From Mongoliimonas terrestris (GTDB taxonomy: Bacteria; Pseudomonadota; Alphaproteobacteria; Rhizobiales; Pleomorphomonadaceae), in the NCBI RefSeq assembly GCF_001927285.1, contig NZ_MSIG01000001.1, positions 1 through 64,000 of the forward strand: DNA of 64,000 bases, read 5' to 3'. This document shows positions 27,741-37,403 of the stretch, one piece after another. Position numbers and translations under genes: made by a program. Each line of letters begins with the position of its first letter. Position 1 is the stretch's first letter. A model generated the notes under the pieces. It did no database searches, was not told the DNA's origin, and saw only the letters and a list, made by a program, of their open reading frames with translations.

Positions 27741-27854
27741 GTGATCAGTACGAGCCGTGTCCACTTCTGGGATGTCTCGGCCATCGCGGTCGTGGACAAG
27801 GCGATCATCGGTTGGCCAGCGACTAAGCTCACGGCCCGCTGCGTGGGAATCTGA
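27741..27854 (+). pseudogene. Remnant of a SulP sulfate permease STAS domain
   Basis: The frame from 27741 reads SRVHFWDVSAIAVVDKAIIG and then a TGA at 27852. This closely resembles the STAS domain of SulP permeases (pattern HFWDxSAVxALDK). Nothing of the membrane part is present upstream and the reading frame degenerates downstream. The rest of the 316-base gap between the MFS gene and the reductase gene shows nothing recognisable. Confidence 0.5.
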
Positions 27855-27983
27855 ACAACTGAAGCCGGCTGCCGGACCGACGTTGCGAGCCACCATCACA
27901 GAGCCTATCCGGACAGATTGCCACGCTGCACCCTTAGCATAGAAAGGTGGGCTCCACGTCCGAGCGGATCATGCTATTCAAAG

Positions 27984-28541
27984 TCAGCGCGCGCGCCGAT
28001 AGTGCAAAGCAATTGCGCCATTGCGGAGCGGCTTCGCCGAGATCAGTTCGAGCCGTCGCGCACTGGGTAGCCCGGCTTGATACAGGGTCGGGCCATGGCC
28101 AGCGATCCTGGGATGGACGAGCAGTTGATACTCGTCGATCAAATCCAGCCGGTCGAGTTCGGTTGCAAGTTTGCCGCTACCGAGCAGCACGCCGGCCGGA
28201 GTGGCGTCTTTGAGCCTCTGGACGCCTGTTCGCAGGTCGTCGGCGATGTGGTGGCTGTTGGCCCACGGAAAGTCCGTTCGCGTCAACGACACCACGAACT
28301 TCGGTTTGGCGTCCAGCTTGACCGCCCACTCGCGGATCGCCGGCGGCGCCTCCACGTCGCCCCGGGCGACCGCCGGCCAGTAACGCTCCATCATCTCGTA
28401 GGTGATGCGGCCCCACAGCATCGCGCCGCGCTCGTCCATAAGGCGGGTGAAGAACGCGTGCGTCTCGTCGTCCGCGATCCCCTGTTCGTGGTCGACGCAG
28501 CCGTCGAGGGTTACGTTCAAGCTGAAAGTCAGGAGTCCCAT
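27984..28541 (-). CDS. RibD C-terminal/dihydrofolate reductase-fold protein
   Basis: This 185-aa protein has the DHFR/RibD_C fold: MGLLTFSLNVTLDGCVDHEQ at the start, LWGRITYEMMERYWP, VVSLTRTDFPW, GVLLGSGKLATELDRLDLID and EYQLLVHPRIAGHG. These are standard features of the YyaP-like NADPH-dependent reductases, whose substrates are mostly unknown. It starts at ATG 28541. It is on its own between a decayed region and the Rrf2 gene; no operon partner is evident. Confidence 0.85.
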   Translation of the reverse strand: MGLLTFSLNVTLDGCVDHEQGIADDETHAFFTRLMDERGAMLWGRITYEMMERYWPAVARGDVEAPPAIREWAVKLDAKPKFVVSLTRTDFPWANSHHIADDLRTGVQRLKDATPAGVLLGSGKLATELDRLDLIDEYQLLVHPRIAGHGPTLYQAGLPSARRLELISAKPLRNGAIALHYRRAR

Positions 28542-28614
28542 TGAAAACACCTAAGCCATAAGCTTGGAGAGATCCAAGGCCCACGACGCACGATCGTTGT
28601 TCAACGTTCTCTCC

Positions 28615-28651
28615 CGGTCGACAGCTGCCGGAACTTGGGTTCCGAAATGCG
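28615..28651 (+). repeat. 37-nt dispersed element, copy 1
   Basis: This 37-base block is shared with 41740-41776 with only about five differences. Its core is GCCGGAACTTGRGTTCCGAA followed by ATGCG and contains the palindrome GGAACT-TG-RGTTCC. The copy at 41740 is attached to a transposase remnant, so this one may be a solo insertion-sequence end. Confidence 0.6.
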
Positions 28652-28699
28652 CCAGGAGAGGACGTCCTGGACCTTAAACGACAACCCACGACATCGCAT

Positions 28700-29152
28700 C
28701 TAAGCGACGTCGACTGTCGGGTCGGTCGAGCGCAGCAGCGCGGGCTCGGACAGAGCGTCGGCAATGGTCGTGTGGTCGAGAACCCTCCGGGCCGAGTTCG
28801 CCACTTCGGAAAACACCTTGCGGATGCGGCAGGCCGCTTCGTCCCGGCAGTCCTCGCACCGCCGATAGGCCGTGCGGCTGAGACAGGGCAGTGGCGCGAT
28901 CGGGCCGTCGACCAGCCTGAGGACATGGCCGAACGTGATCGTGTCGGCCGGCCGAAGCAGCAGATACCCGCCGGCGGCGCCGCGGCGCGCCTGGACCAGA
29001 CCGTCGCGCTTCAGATCGACCAGGATCTGTTCCAGAAATTTCTTCGGAATGCGCTCGTTCTCGGCGATCTCCGCGGCCGACATGGACCGAGGACCGGACT
29101 CGGCCAGGGCGAGTAGAGCCCGCAACGCATATTTCGACTTCTGAGAGATCAT
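28700..29152 (-). CDS. Rrf2-family regulator with four cysteines
   Basis: This 150-aa protein has the Rrf2 winged HTH (KYALRALLALAESGPRSMSA, RIPKKFLEQILVDLKRDGLV, GGYLLLRPADTITFGHVLRL). Cys residues are at about 90, 99, 102 and 108, in the region where IscR and NsrR bind an iron-sulfur cluster, but with different spacing. The start is ATG 29152. It is divergent from the FMN reductase-monooxygenase-importer operon across 454 bases and is the natural candidate for its regulator. CymR-type Rrf2 proteins control sulfur metabolism in other bacteria. Confidence 0.88.
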   Translation of the reverse strand: MISQKSKYALRALLALAESGPRSMSAAEIAENERIPKKFLEQILVDLKRDGLVQARRGAAGGYLLLRPADTITFGHVLRLVDGPIAPLPCLSRTAYRRCEDCRDEAACRIRKVFSEVANSARRVLDHTTIADALSEPALLRSTDPTVDVA

Positions 29153-29606
29153 GGTCCGGAACGGCGGGTCATTTCCTAGTTGCACATAGAGTATGACAGA
29201 CCTTGCGATTCTTCCAGGCGACTGGCCGATCAAAGCACCCGCATTCTGTCGCCTGCCTCGCCGCGTATCGGGTGGGGCGATCGAATGGCTTGCGGGACGG
29301 CGCCACCCGGCCATACTCTACTAGTGCCGAAGGCGTTCCCCTGTCGGGGCCGACAGCCCGGATCCGGTAGACCCGTGGTCGTCGCAAACCGCGCGGTGCG
29401 CCAAGCTTTCGCATGACACCGGAGCGATGTCTTGCCGACCTGACGTTACCGCCAGAATGGGCGAACCCGTCAGGAGCAGGATCGCCCTCACCAGGGTCTC
29501 TGCGGAAGAGAGTTCTCCTCTTTCGCAGTCGATCTTTGGAATGGACCGGCGACCGCTTTTCCGATTTCCTCCTGAATCAGTAGGGTTTATCGAGAAGGAG
29601 CGTTGC
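29153..29606. other. Divergent regulatory region
   Basis: This 454-base gap lies between the Rrf2 gene (minus) and the desulfonation operon (plus). No gene is supported. It must carry the promoters of both. I could not identify a symmetrical operator or a clear -35/-10 pair by eye. Confidence 0.35.
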
Positions 29607-30218
29607 ATGACCTCGACCGTGATCATCGGCCTGTCGGGAAGCCTCAACCGTCCGTCGCGGACACGGGCGCTCGTGGAGACGGCCGTAAGCCGCGCCGCCA
29701 GCCGCATCAAAGCGCGGTCCGTGGTGGTCGACCTCCTCGATTTGGGGCCGGACCTCGGGACGGCGCGGCGTTTGTCCGACCTCTCGGCGGTGGCCCGCGG
29801 GACTGTCGACGCGATCATCGGGGCCGACGCCCTCGTGGTGGCGAGCCCCGTCTACAAAGGCAGCTACACCGGCCTGTTCAAGCACCTGATCGATCTGATC
29901 GACCCCCTCGCCCTCGTCGGAAAGCCCGTGCTTCTGGCCGCGACCGGCGGCGGCGATCGCCACGCGCTGGTCGTCGAACACCAGCTTCGGCCTCTGTTCG
30001 CCTTCTTCGAGGCCGCGACGCTCGCGACCGGGATCTACGCGTCCGAGAAGGAGATCGACTACGACGGCACCGTGTCGCCGGGGCTCTCCGATCGTCTCGA
30101 TCGAGCCGTCGCCCAGTTCGAACCTCATCTCGGCGCCCGCGCCACCGAACCGCGCAGCCCGCGGACGCTGCCGCCCGCGCGATCGAGCGAACCGATCGCC
30201 GCCGCCGCAAGCGCCTGA
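29607..30218 (+). CDS. NADPH-dependent FMN reductase (MsuE/SsuE-like)
   Basis: This 203-aa flavodoxin-fold reductase has IIGLSGSLNRPSRTRALVET at the start (phosphate-binding loop), ADALVVASPVYKGSYTGLFK and HLIDLIDPLALVGKPVLLAA, the core of the NADPH:FMN reductase family that supplies FMNH2 to two-component monooxygenases. It starts at ATG 29607 after GAAGGAG. It heads an operon with the monooxygenase at 30288 and an importer. An Ala/Pro-rich tail follows the domain. It probably serves both monooxygenases in the window. Confidence 0.9.
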   Translation: MTSTVIIGLSGSLNRPSRTRALVETAVSRAASRIKARSVVVDLLDLGPDLGTARRLSDLSAVARGTVDAIIGADALVVASPVYKGSYTGLFKHLIDLIDPLALVGKPVLLAATGGGDRHALVVEHQLRPLFAFFEAATLATGIYASEKEIDYDGTVSPGLSDRLDRAVAQFEPHLGARATEPRSPRTLPPARSSEPIAAAASA

Positions 30219-30287
30219 CGGCGCCCGCCTTCCCGACCCATAGACCCCCGCAAGATCGAGCGCCCGTTGCGGCGCCAAGGAGAAGTC

Positions 30288-31640
30288 ATGTCCAGAAAGA
30301 TCCGTCTCGGCGCCTTCCTTCCCGGCGGCGGCCAACACATCGCCGCCTGGCGCCATCCGGACGCGCCCGCCGACGGTGCAACCAGCTTCCAGTTTCATGT
30401 CGACCTCGCCAAGGAAGCCGAGCGCGGGCTCTTCGACGCCTATTTCCTCGCCGATACCCTCGCGATCGCCTTCGGCGGCGGGATTGAAGTCGGCAATGCG
30501 AAAGTCGCCGGGTTCGAACCGGTGACGCTCTTTGCGGCGCTGGCACCGCTCACAACGCACCTCGGTTTCATCGCCACGGCGTCGACCACCTACGAGGAGC
30601 CGTACACCATCGCCCGCAAGTTCGCCTCGCTCGACCTGATCTCGGATGGCCGCGCGGGTTGGAACGTGGTGACGACGGCGACCGAAGGCGCGGCTCACAA
30701 TTTCAACCTCGACCGGCAGCATCCCCACGCCGTCCGCTACAGGCGCGCGGCCGAGCACGTGGAGATCGTCAAGGCGCTCTGGGACAGCTTCGAGGACGAC
30801 GCCTTCATCCGCGACAAGGAGACGGGCCGCTTCTTCGACCCGGCCAAGGTCCACTACACCGACCACAAGGGCGAGCACTTCAAGGTGCGGGGGCCGCTCA
30901 ACGTCAGCCGCAGCCGCCAGGGCAATCCCGTCATCGTTCAGGCGGGTCAATCCGACGACGGCCGCGGCCTCGCCGCGGCGACCGCCGAGGTGATCTTCAC
31001 GGCGCACCAGAAGCTCGAGACGGCGCAGGAATTCTACCGCGACATCAAGAACCGCGCCCGGGGCCTCGGCCGGAACCCGGACCACATCCTCGTCATGCCC
31101 GGCGTCTCTCCCTTCGTCGGCCGCACCAGCGCGGAGGCGCGGGAGAAGTACGAGCGGCTGACCAGCCTGATCCTGGAGGCGGACGGCATCGCGCTGATCG
31201 AGGGCCTCACCGGCGGCACGCTCGACCTCACCGGCGTCGACGTCGACGGACCGCTGCCGCCGGTCGGCCCGACGGAAGGCATGAAGTCGCGCCAGGCGCT
31301 GATCCGCCAGATCGCCGACGAGAACGGCTTCACGATCCGCCAGCTCTACCAGCACGTGGCGAGCGCCCGCGGCCACTTCACCGTCGTCGGCACGCCGGTC
31401 GAGATCGCCGACACGCTGGAGGACTGGTTCCGCAACGGCGGCGCCGACGGGTTCAACATCCTGCCGCCGTGGCTGCCGACCGGCCTCACCGACTTCGTCG
31501 ACCTCGTGATCCCCGAACTGCAGCGCCGCGGCCTGTTCCGGACCGCCTACGAAGGCAGGACGCTGCGCGAGAACCTCGGTCTGCCCGTTCCGGAGAACCG
31601 CTGGGCGGCCGCCCGTCGAACCGTCCATGCCGCGGAGTGA
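30288..31640 (+). CDS. FMNH2-dependent monooxygenase, NtaA/SnaA/DszA family (second)
   Basis: This 450-aa luciferase-like flavin monooxygenase is clearly related to the product of the gene at 18150. Features are LGAFLPGGGQHIAAWRHP, a GWNVVTTATEGAAHNF loop, FKVRGPLNVSRSRQGNPVIV followed by QAGQS, and a C-terminal DFVDLVIPELQRRGLFRTAY. It starts at ATG 30288 after AGGAGA. It lies directly behind the FMN reductase and is followed within 4 bases by an importer permease, a complete uptake-and-oxidation operon. Substrates of the family include sulfones, nitrilotriacetate and alkanesulfonates. The importer type suggests an organosulfur compound. Confidence 0.87.
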   Translation: MSRKIRLGAFLPGGGQHIAAWRHPDAPADGATSFQFHVDLAKEAERGLFDAYFLADTLAIAFGGGIEVGNAKVAGFEPVTLFAALAPLTTHLGFIATASTTYEEPYTIARKFASLDLISDGRAGWNVVTTATEGAAHNFNLDRQHPHAVRYRRAAEHVEIVKALWDSFEDDAFIRDKETGRFFDPAKVHYTDHKGEHFKVRGPLNVSRSRQGNPVIVQAGQSDDGRGLAAATAEVIFTAHQKLETAQEFYRDIKNRARGLGRNPDHILVMPGVSPFVGRTSAEAREKYERLTSLILEADGIALIEGLTGGTLDLTGVDVDGPLPPVGPTEGMKSRQALIRQIADENGFTIRQLYQHVASARGHFTVVGTPVEIADTLEDWFRNGGADGFNILPPWLPTGLTDFVDLVIPELQRRGLFRTAYEGRTLRENLGLPVPENRWAAARRTVHAAE

Positions 31641-31644
31641 GATC

Positions 31645-32481
31645 ATGGTTTCCCTCGACACCACGTCCCTTGCGATCCGCTCGCAAGCCGGAACGGCCGG
31701 CGCGCTCCTTGGCCGAAGCACCGCCGTCGTCGGCCAGACCGCCCGCCGCTATGGCCTGCTCGCCGGCTTTCTCCTCGCCTGGCAGATTGGCTCCACCTAC
31801 GGCTGGATCAACCCCACCGTGTTCCCGCCGCTGGACCGGATCCTCGCCGCGACCTGGTCCGGCGTCGCGGGCGGCGCCCTCATCGACGACGTCGCCATCA
31901 GCCTGCAGCGGTCGGGTCTCGCCTTTGCGGCGGCGGTCGGGCTCGGCGTTCCGCTCGGGCTCTTCATGGGCCAGATTAGATCGGTCGAGCAGGCGCTCGA
32001 TCCCATCCTGCAGTTCTTCCGGCAGACGTCGGCGCTGGCGCTCTATCCGGTGTTCATCCTGCTGCTCGGCCTCGGCGAAGCCTCCAAGGTCTTCGTGATC
32101 TTCTGGGCGACGCTCTTCCCGATCCTCCTCGCCACCATCGGCGGGGTGAAGGAGGTGGACCGCAAGCTCATCGAGATGGCCGCCACCTTCGGCGCCTCGC
32201 GATCGACGATCTTCCGAAAGGTGGTCCTGCCGGCATCGGTGCCGTCGATCTTCGTCGGCCTCCGCCTCTCGGCGACGACCGCGCTGCTGCTGCTGATCGC
32301 GGCCGAAATGATCGGGGCGAACAAGGGCTTGGGCTTCCAGGTGATGAACGCCCAGTACAATTTCCAGATCCCGCAGATGTTCGCCGCCATCCTGCTCCTG
32401 GCCCTCCTCGGCCTCTCGGCCAATGCCGCGCTCGTTGCGCTCCAGCGCCGGTTGTGCCGGTGGGACGACGCCGCGCGCTGA
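31645..32481 (+). CDS. ABC importer permease (SsuC-like, second system)
   Basis: This 278-aa permease has about six membrane helices and the ATPase-contact motif AATFGASRSTIFRKVVLPAS. It starts at ATG 31645, four bases after the monooxygenase stop. The gene order (permease, binding protein, ATPase) differs from the minus-strand system, so the two are not a simple local duplication. It is probably for sulfonates or related anions. Confidence 0.9.
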   Translation: MVSLDTTSLAIRSQAGTAGALLGRSTAVVGQTARRYGLLAGFLLAWQIGSTYGWINPTVFPPLDRILAATWSGVAGGALIDDVAISLQRSGLAFAAAVGLGVPLGLFMGQIRSVEQALDPILQFFRQTSALALYPVFILLLGLGEASKVFVIFWATLFPILLATIGGVKEVDRKLIEMAATFGASRSTIFRKVVLPASVPSIFVGLRLSATTALLLLIAAEMIGANKGLGFQVMNAQYNFQIPQMFAAILLLALLGLSANAALVALQRRLCRWDDAAR

Positions 32482-32525
32482 CCCAGCTCTCCGCTCTCCT
32501 TCTCCAACGACAAGGACCCACGCCC

Positions 32526-33500
32526 ATGACCTTCCATGTTCGCGCGTTCGCCCTTTCGGCGACGCTCCTCTTCGGCATCTCGCCCGCCTCCGCCGACGTG
32601 ACCATCCGCTATCTCGCGAGCCAAGGCGGCCTCTCCGCCCACGAGCTTGCCGCCGAACTCGGCTACTTCGACGGAGCCGGCATCACGCTGGAGAACGTCG
32701 GCTACGCCCAAGGCGGCCCGGCGTCCCTCGTCGCACTCGCCGGTGGCAGCGTGGAGCTCGGGTCGGCCGCCACCGCGGCGGTCCTGAACTCGATCGCGGC
32801 CGGCAACGACTTCGTCGCGGCCTTTCCGTCGAACGGCATCAACGACGAGGCCCAATCCATCTTCTACGTGCTGGACGACAGCCCGATCCGGTCGGTGGAG
32901 GACATCGTCGGCAAGACCATCGCGGTCAACACGCTCGGCGCCCATCTCGACTACGTCGTCCGGGAAGCGCTGCACCAGAAGGGCCTGCCGGAAGACAGTG
33001 CCAATCTGATCGTGGTGCCGGGGCCGCAGCTGGAGCAGGTGCTCCGGTCGGGCCAGGTCGACATCTCCGCCTTCGGCTACTGGCAGACGACGTTCACCGG
33101 GGCCGCTCTCAAGACTGGCGGCCTGCGCGCCGTGTTCGACGACACCGACGTGCTCGGCGAGATCGCCGGCGGCTTCATCGTGCTGCGGCGCGACTGGATC
33201 GAGGCCCATCCGGCCGAGGCGAAGGCCTTTGTCGAGGGCTCGGCCAAGGCGCTGGACTTCGCACGCGAAAATCCCGAGAAGACCCGCGAGATCTTCGCCC
33301 GGGTGCTGGCCGACCGCGGTGAGAACGCCGACGTGGCGCAGTATTTCGCCGGCTACGGCGTGCGCGAGGGCGGCCTGCCCGTCGAACGCGACATCCAGTT
33401 CTGGATCGATGTGCTGGAACGGCAGGGTGGCATCCCCAAGGGCAAACTCATCGCCAAGGACATCCTCTACACCGGGGCCGACGGCCCGGTGGCGAACTGA
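32526..33500 (+). CDS. ABC importer solute-binding protein (second system)
   Basis: This 324-aa exported protein has a signal peptide over about 1-22 (ALSATLLFGISPASA), followed by an NMT1/SsuA-like domain: HELAAELGYFDGAGITLENV, GGSVELGSAATAAVLNSIAA, VGKTIAVNTLGAHLDYVVRE. It starts at ATG 32526, 44 bases after the permease gene. It delivers the substrate of the 29607-34280 operon to the permease. Confidence 0.9.
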   Translation: MTFHVRAFALSATLLFGISPASADVTIRYLASQGGLSAHELAAELGYFDGAGITLENVGYAQGGPASLVALAGGSVELGSAATAAVLNSIAAGNDFVAAFPSNGINDEAQSIFYVLDDSPIRSVEDIVGKTIAVNTLGAHLDYVVREALHQKGLPEDSANLIVVPGPQLEQVLRSGQVDISAFGYWQTTFTGAALKTGGLRAVFDDTDVLGEIAGGFIVLRRDWIEAHPAEAKAFVEGSAKALDFARENPEKTREIFARVLADRGENADVAQYFAGYGVREGGLPVERDIQFWIDVLERQGGIPKGKLIAKDILYTGADGPVAN

Positions 33501-33509
33501 GGGGCCGCG

Positions 33510-34280
33510 ATGACCGTGCAGTCCGCCGTCCGTCGTGGAGAGGTCACGGTCCGTGACCTCTCCAAGTCCTTCACCTTGAACGGCCGTCGCCTCGATGTGC
33601 TCCGCGGCATCCAGCTCGATGTGGACGGCGGCGAGGCCTTGGCGATCGTCGGCCCGTCCGGCTGCGGCAAGACCACGCTCCTTCGCGTGCTTGCCGGGAT
33701 CGAGCCGCCGGACGACGGCAGCGTCCTGATCGACGGGCGTCCCGTGCAGGGGATCGGCACCGAACGGGCGATCATCTTCCAGGAACCGCGGCTTCTGCCC
33801 TGGCTGACGGTGCTCGGCAACGTGTCCTTCGGGCTTCAGGTGCGCGGCACGCCGAAGGCCGAAGCGGAGAGCCGCGCCCGCCACTACATCCGCCTCGTCG
33901 GCCTCGGCGACTTCGAGAGCGCCTATCCGCGACAGCTGTCGGGCGGCATGGCGCAGCGTGTCGGCATCGCCCGGGCGCTGACCGTCCAGCCGGAGATCCT
34001 GCTGCTCGACGAGCCTCTCGGCGCCCTCGATGCGATGACCAAGCTCACCATGCAGGAGGAATTGGCGCGGATCTGGCGCGAGGAGAACGTGACGCTGATC
34101 CTCGTCACCCACGATCTGGAGGAGGCCATCGTGCTCGCCGACCGCGTGCTGGTGCTGCCGAAGGAGAAAGGGGCCGCGTCGCGGGTGATCGACATCGATC
34201 TTCCACGGCCGCGCGATCGGAGCGAAGCCCGGTTTGTCGCCATGCGGCGACGGCTGATGGCCGAGTTCGGTCTGCATTGA
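33510..34280 (+). CDS. ABC importer ATPase (SsuB-like, second system)
   Basis: This 256-aa ATPase has Walker A (IVGPSGCGKTTLLR), a Q-loop (IIFQEPRLLPWLTV), signature (LSGGMAQRVGIARALT), Walker B (ILLLDEPLGALDA) and a switch His (LVTHDLEEAI). The EPRLLPW Q-loop is typical of aliphatic sulfonate importers. It starts at ATG 33510, 9 bases after the binding-protein stop, and is the last gene of the operon. Confidence 0.92.
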   Translation: MTVQSAVRRGEVTVRDLSKSFTLNGRRLDVLRGIQLDVDGGEALAIVGPSGCGKTTLLRVLAGIEPPDDGSVLIDGRPVQGIGTERAIIFQEPRLLPWLTVLGNVSFGLQVRGTPKAEAESRARHYIRLVGLGDFESAYPRQLSGGMAQRVGIARALTVQPEILLLDEPLGALDAMTKLTMQEELARIWREENVTLILVTHDLEEAIVLADRVLVLPKEKGAASRVIDIDLPRPRDRSEARFVAMRRRLMAEFGLH

Positions 34281-34592
34281 TCAAAGCCGTGCCTGAGGGC
34301 GACGGCCGATGATCGAGGAGCGCACCGGTTCACGGCGCTGAATCGGAACGGTTTTGCCCACAGGGCGGCCATGAATGACGCGCTCCAGCTCGGCGTTCCA
34401 AATCTGACCGTGGAACAGGAATTTCGTGCCACATCTTTCGACTGATCCATGATGGACGGTTCGGAAGGCCCGGCTGATCCGCAAATGCAGCCTTGTCGAC
34501 CGGCTCAGCGGCGGCATCCGGCTCGTCCGATCAGTTGACAATTCATATCGGATTCGTAGGATTACCCCTATCAAGACCGCAGGAGGACACCC
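34281..34592. other. Intergenic region with the sbp-cysTWA promoter
   Basis: This 312-base gap lies between two operons. The left half (about 34283-34440) reads as a protein-like minus-strand frame ending at 34281 (RCGTKFLFHGQIWNAELERV, then HGRPVGKTVPIQRREPVRSS), which may be a decayed gene tail; I cannot name it. The right end holds the promoter described at 34535. Confidence 0.35.
34535..34562 (+). promoter_or_regulatory. Candidate sigma-70 promoter of sbp-cysTWA
   Basis: A perfect -35 hexamer TTGACA (34535-34540) is followed after 16 bases by TAGGAT (34557-34562), which matches the -10 consensus at four of six positions. The ATG of the sulfate-binding protein is 30 bases further on, after GGAGG. 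The AT-rich stretch between the two boxes is a possible site for a CysB-type activator. Confidence 0.5.
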
Positions 34593-35609
34593 ATGGCCAC
34601 CATCAGACAGCTCGTTCTGGGTACTGCCGCCAGCCTCATGCTCGGCCTTGCGCCGGCTATGGCGGACGTGACGATCCTCAACGTCAGCTACGACCCGACC
34701 CGCGAACTCTATAAGGAATTCAACGCCGCCTTCGCGGCCGACTGGCAGGCCAAGGGCGGCGAGGCGGTGACGATCGAGATGTCGCACGGCGGCTCCGGCA
34801 AGCAGGCCCGGTCGGTGATCGACGGGCTCAACGCCGATGTGGTCACCCTGGCCCTCGAAGCGGACATCAACGCCATCGCCGAGGCGACGGGCAAGATCCC
34901 GGCCAACTGGCGGACGCTGCTGCCCAACCAGAGCGCACCCTACACCTCCACCATCGTCTTCCTCGTCCGCAAGGGCAATCCGAAGGGGATCGTCGACTGG
35001 GGCGACCTGGTGAAGGACGGCGTCGAGGTGATCACGCCCAATCCGAAGACGTCCGGCGGTGCCCGCTGGAACTATCTCGCCGCCTGGGCCTGGGCCGACA
35101 AGGAATACGGCGGGGATCGCGAGAAGATCCTCGCCTATCAGCGGGAGCTGTTCCGCCACGTGCCGGTTCTCGACACCGGCGCCCGCGGCTCGACCACCAC
35201 CTTCGTCCAGCGCCAGATCGGCGACGTGCTGCTCGCCTGGGAGAACGAGGCCTTCCTCGCGCTGAAGGAATTCGGCGAGGATGCCTTCGAGATCGTCGTG
35301 CCGTCGATCTCCGTGAAGGCCGAGCCGCCCGTCGCGCTCGTCGACGGCAACGTCGATGCCAAGGGCACGCGCGAGGTTGCCAGCGCTTATCTCGATTTCC
35401 TCTATACGGACGTCGGCCAGCAGCTTGCCGCCAAGCACTTCTACCGCCCGTCCCGGCCGGAGGCGGTCGCCCCCGCCGATCTGGAACGGTTCCCGGCGAC
35501 CGAACTCGTGTCGATCGACAGCGACCTCTTCGGCGGCTGGGTGAAGGCGCAGCCCGAACACTTCGGCGACGGCGGCATCTTCGACCAGATCTACAAGCCG
35601 GGACAGTGA
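34593..35609 (+). CDS. sbp: Sulfate/thiosulfate-binding protein
   Basis: This 338-aa periplasmic binding protein of the Sbp/CysP family has a signal peptide ([18 protein letters not shown]). Family signatures are [16 protein letters not shown] near the mature N-terminus, [54 protein letters not shown] and [14 protein letters not shown]. It starts at ATG 34593 after GGAGG. It captures sulfate (or thiosulfate) for the CysT/CysW/CysA importer that follows. Whether it is Sbp or CysP in specificity cannot be read directly. Confidence 0.93.
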   Translation: MATIRQLVLGTAASLMLGLAPAMADVTILNVSYDPTRELYKEFNAAFAADWQAKGGEAVTIEMSHGGSGKQARSVIDGLNADVVTLALEADINAIAEATGKIPANWRTLLPNQSAPYTSTIVFLVRKGNPKGIVDWGDLVKDGVEVITPNPKTSGGARWNYLAAWAWADKEYGGDREKILAYQRELFRHVPVLDTGARGSTTTFVQRQIGDVLLAWENEAFLALKEFGEDAFEIVVPSISVKAEPPVALVDGNVDAKGTREVASAYLDFLYTDVGQQLAAKHFYRPSRPEAVAPADLERFPATELVSIDSDLFGGWVKAQPEHFGDGGIFDQIYKPGQ

Positions 35610-35614
35610 CCCCC

Positions 35615-36469
35615 ATGGTTGCCGCCGCCCTGTCGGGGCCTTTCCGCAAGCCGAGCATCCTGCCCGGCTTCGGCCTGACGCTCGGCCTCACCCTCGCCTG
35701 GCTCGGGACCATCGTGCTGATCCCGCTCGCGGCGCTCGTCCTGAAGAGCGCCGGCCTCGGCTGGGAGGCGTTCGGCACGCTCGTCACGGATCCGCGGACG
35801 ATCTCCGCCCTGAAGCTCTCCTTCGGGGCGGCGCTCGTGGCGGCGACCATCAACCTCGTCTTCGGCCTGCTGCTCGCCTGGGTGCTGGTGCGCTATCGCT
35901 TCCCGGGCCGGCGGCTGATCGACGCCTTCATCGACCTGCCCTTCGCGCTGCCGACGGCGGTCGCCGGCATCGCGCTCACGGCGCTCTACGCCCCGAACGG
36001 GTGGATCGGCCAGTTTCTGGCCCCGCTCGGCATCAAGGTGGCCTATACGCCGCTCGGCGTCGTCGTGGCGCTCGTCTTCGTCAGCCTGCCCTTCATCGTC
36101 CGCACCGTCGAACCGGTGCTCGCCGAGATCGACCGGGAGGTCGAGGAGGCGGCGGCGAGCCTTGGGGCCAACCGGCGGCAAACCGTGTTCGGCGTCGTGC
36201 TGCCCACGCTGATGCCGGCGCTGCTCACCGGCTACGCGCTTGCGCTTGCCCGCGCGGTCGGGGAGTACGGCTCGGTGATCTTCATCGCCGGCAACATTCC
36301 GTATGTGTCGGAGATCGCGCCGCTCCTCATCGTCATCCGGCTGGAGGAGTTCAACTACGCCGGCGCGACGGCGGTCGCCGCTGTGATGCTGGCGATCTCC
36401 TTCGTCATGCTCCTCGTCATCAATCTCATCCAGGCCTGGTCCAGGCGGAGGTTCGGCGATGGCCGCTGA
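35615..36469 (+). CDS. cysT: Sulfate ABC transporter permease CysT
   Basis: This membrane permease has about 284 aa. The motif [20 protein letters not shown] contacts the ATPase, and [18 protein letters not shown] plus [20 protein letters not shown] are characteristic of CysT (CysU). A GTG at 35606 overlapping the sbp stop is an alternative start; the ATG at 35615 is used here. The gene overlaps cysW by 11 bases. Confidence 0.93.
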   Translation: MVAAALSGPFRKPSILPGFGLTLGLTLAWLGTIVLIPLAALVLKSAGLGWEAFGTLVTDPRTISALKLSFGAALVAATINLVFGLLLAWVLVRYRFPGRRLIDAFIDLPFALPTAVAGIALTALYAPNGWIGQFLAPLGIKVAYTPLGVVVALVFVSLPFIVRTVEPVLAEIDREVEEAAASLGANRRQTVFGVVLPTLMPALLTGYALALARAVGEYGSVIFIAGNIPYVSEIAPLLIVIRLEEFNYAGATAVAAVMLAISFVMLLVINLIQAWSRRRFGDGR

Positions 36470-37391
36470 CGTTGCGCTTTCCGTCCCGGCGGCCGAGGAG
36501 GCGCCGTTCGGCGACGTCCGATCGGCGGCGCGCCCGGCCAAGCCCTGGCGCCCGCCGACCGACGAAACACCCGTCGTCCGGCGCACCCTGATCGGGATCG
36601 CGCTTGTCTTCCTCGGCTTCGTGCTGTTCCTGCCGCTCGTCGCCGTCTTCGTCGAGGCGCTCCGCGGCGGCGTCGCCCTCTATTGGGCGGCGATCACCGA
36701 GCCGGACGCGCTGGCGGCGGTCCAGTTGACCCTGCTCGTCGCCGTGATCGCCGTGCCGGTCAACCTCGTCTTCGGCGTCGCCGCCGCCTGGGCGATCGCC
36801 AAATACGAGTTCAGGGGCAAGAGCCTCCTGACCACGCTGATCGATCTGCCCTTCTCGGTGTCGCCGGTGATCTCCGGCCTCGTCTTCGTGCTGCTGTTCG
36901 GCGCGCAGGGGTTCTTCGGGCCGTGGCTCCAGAGCACGGGCGTCCAGATCATCTTCGCCGTGCCGGGGCTGGTGCTGGCGACCCTGTTCGTCACCTTCCC
37001 GTTCGTCGCCCGCGAGCTGATCCCGCTGATGCAGGAGCAGGGAACGGGAGACGAGGAGGCGGCCCTCTCCCTCGGCGCCAGCGGCTGGCAGGCCTTCCGT
37101 CTCGTCACGCTGCCGAACGTGAAGTGGGCGCTGCTCTACGGCGTGCTCCTCTGCAATGCCCGAGCCATGGGGGAGTTCGGCGCGGTCTCCGTCGTGTCCG
37201 GCCACATCCGCGGCCTCACCAACACGATGCCGCTCCATGTGGAGATCCTCTACAACGAGTACGCCTTCTCGGCGGCCTTCGCGGTCGCCTCGCTCCTTGC
37301 CCTCCTCTCGCTCGTCACGCTCGCCGCGAAATCCATCCTGGAATGGCGCTATGCCCAGGATATCGCGGCCACGCGCGGCCGCGGCCACTGA
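36459..37391 (+). CDS. cysW: Sulfate ABC transporter permease CysW
   Basis: This 310-aa permease partners CysT. Diagnostic features are [40 protein letters not shown] and [20 protein letters not shown] followed by [16 protein letters not shown], all typical of CysW. The N-terminal tail of about 45 residues before the first helix is longer than usual. The start overlaps the cysT stop, so the two are coupled. Confidence 0.94.
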   Translation: MAADVALSVPAAEEAPFGDVRSAARPAKPWRPPTDETPVVRRTLIGIALVFLGFVLFLPLVAVFVEALRGGVALYWAAITEPDALAAVQLTLLVAVIAVPVNLVFGVAAAWAIAKYEFRGKSLLTTLIDLPFSVSPVISGLVFVLLFGAQGFFGPWLQSTGVQIIFAVPGLVLATLFVTFPFVARELIPLMQEQGTGDEEAALSLGASGWQAFRLVTLPNVKWALLYGVLLCNARAMGEFGAVSVVSGHIRGLTNTMPLHVEILYNEYAFSAAFAVASLLALLSLVTLAAKSILEWRYAQDIAATRGRGH

Positions 37392-37403
37392 AGGTCTTTG
37401 CCC

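Noticed and set aside
29577..31721. 714-codon minus-strand frame over the FMN reductase and monooxygenase
   Set aside because: It is a shadow; the plus-strand products have clear family motifs and ribosome binding sites.
32043..34277. 744-codon minus-strand frame over the second importer
   Set aside because: It is antisense to the permease, binding protein and ATPase genes, all with intact motifs.
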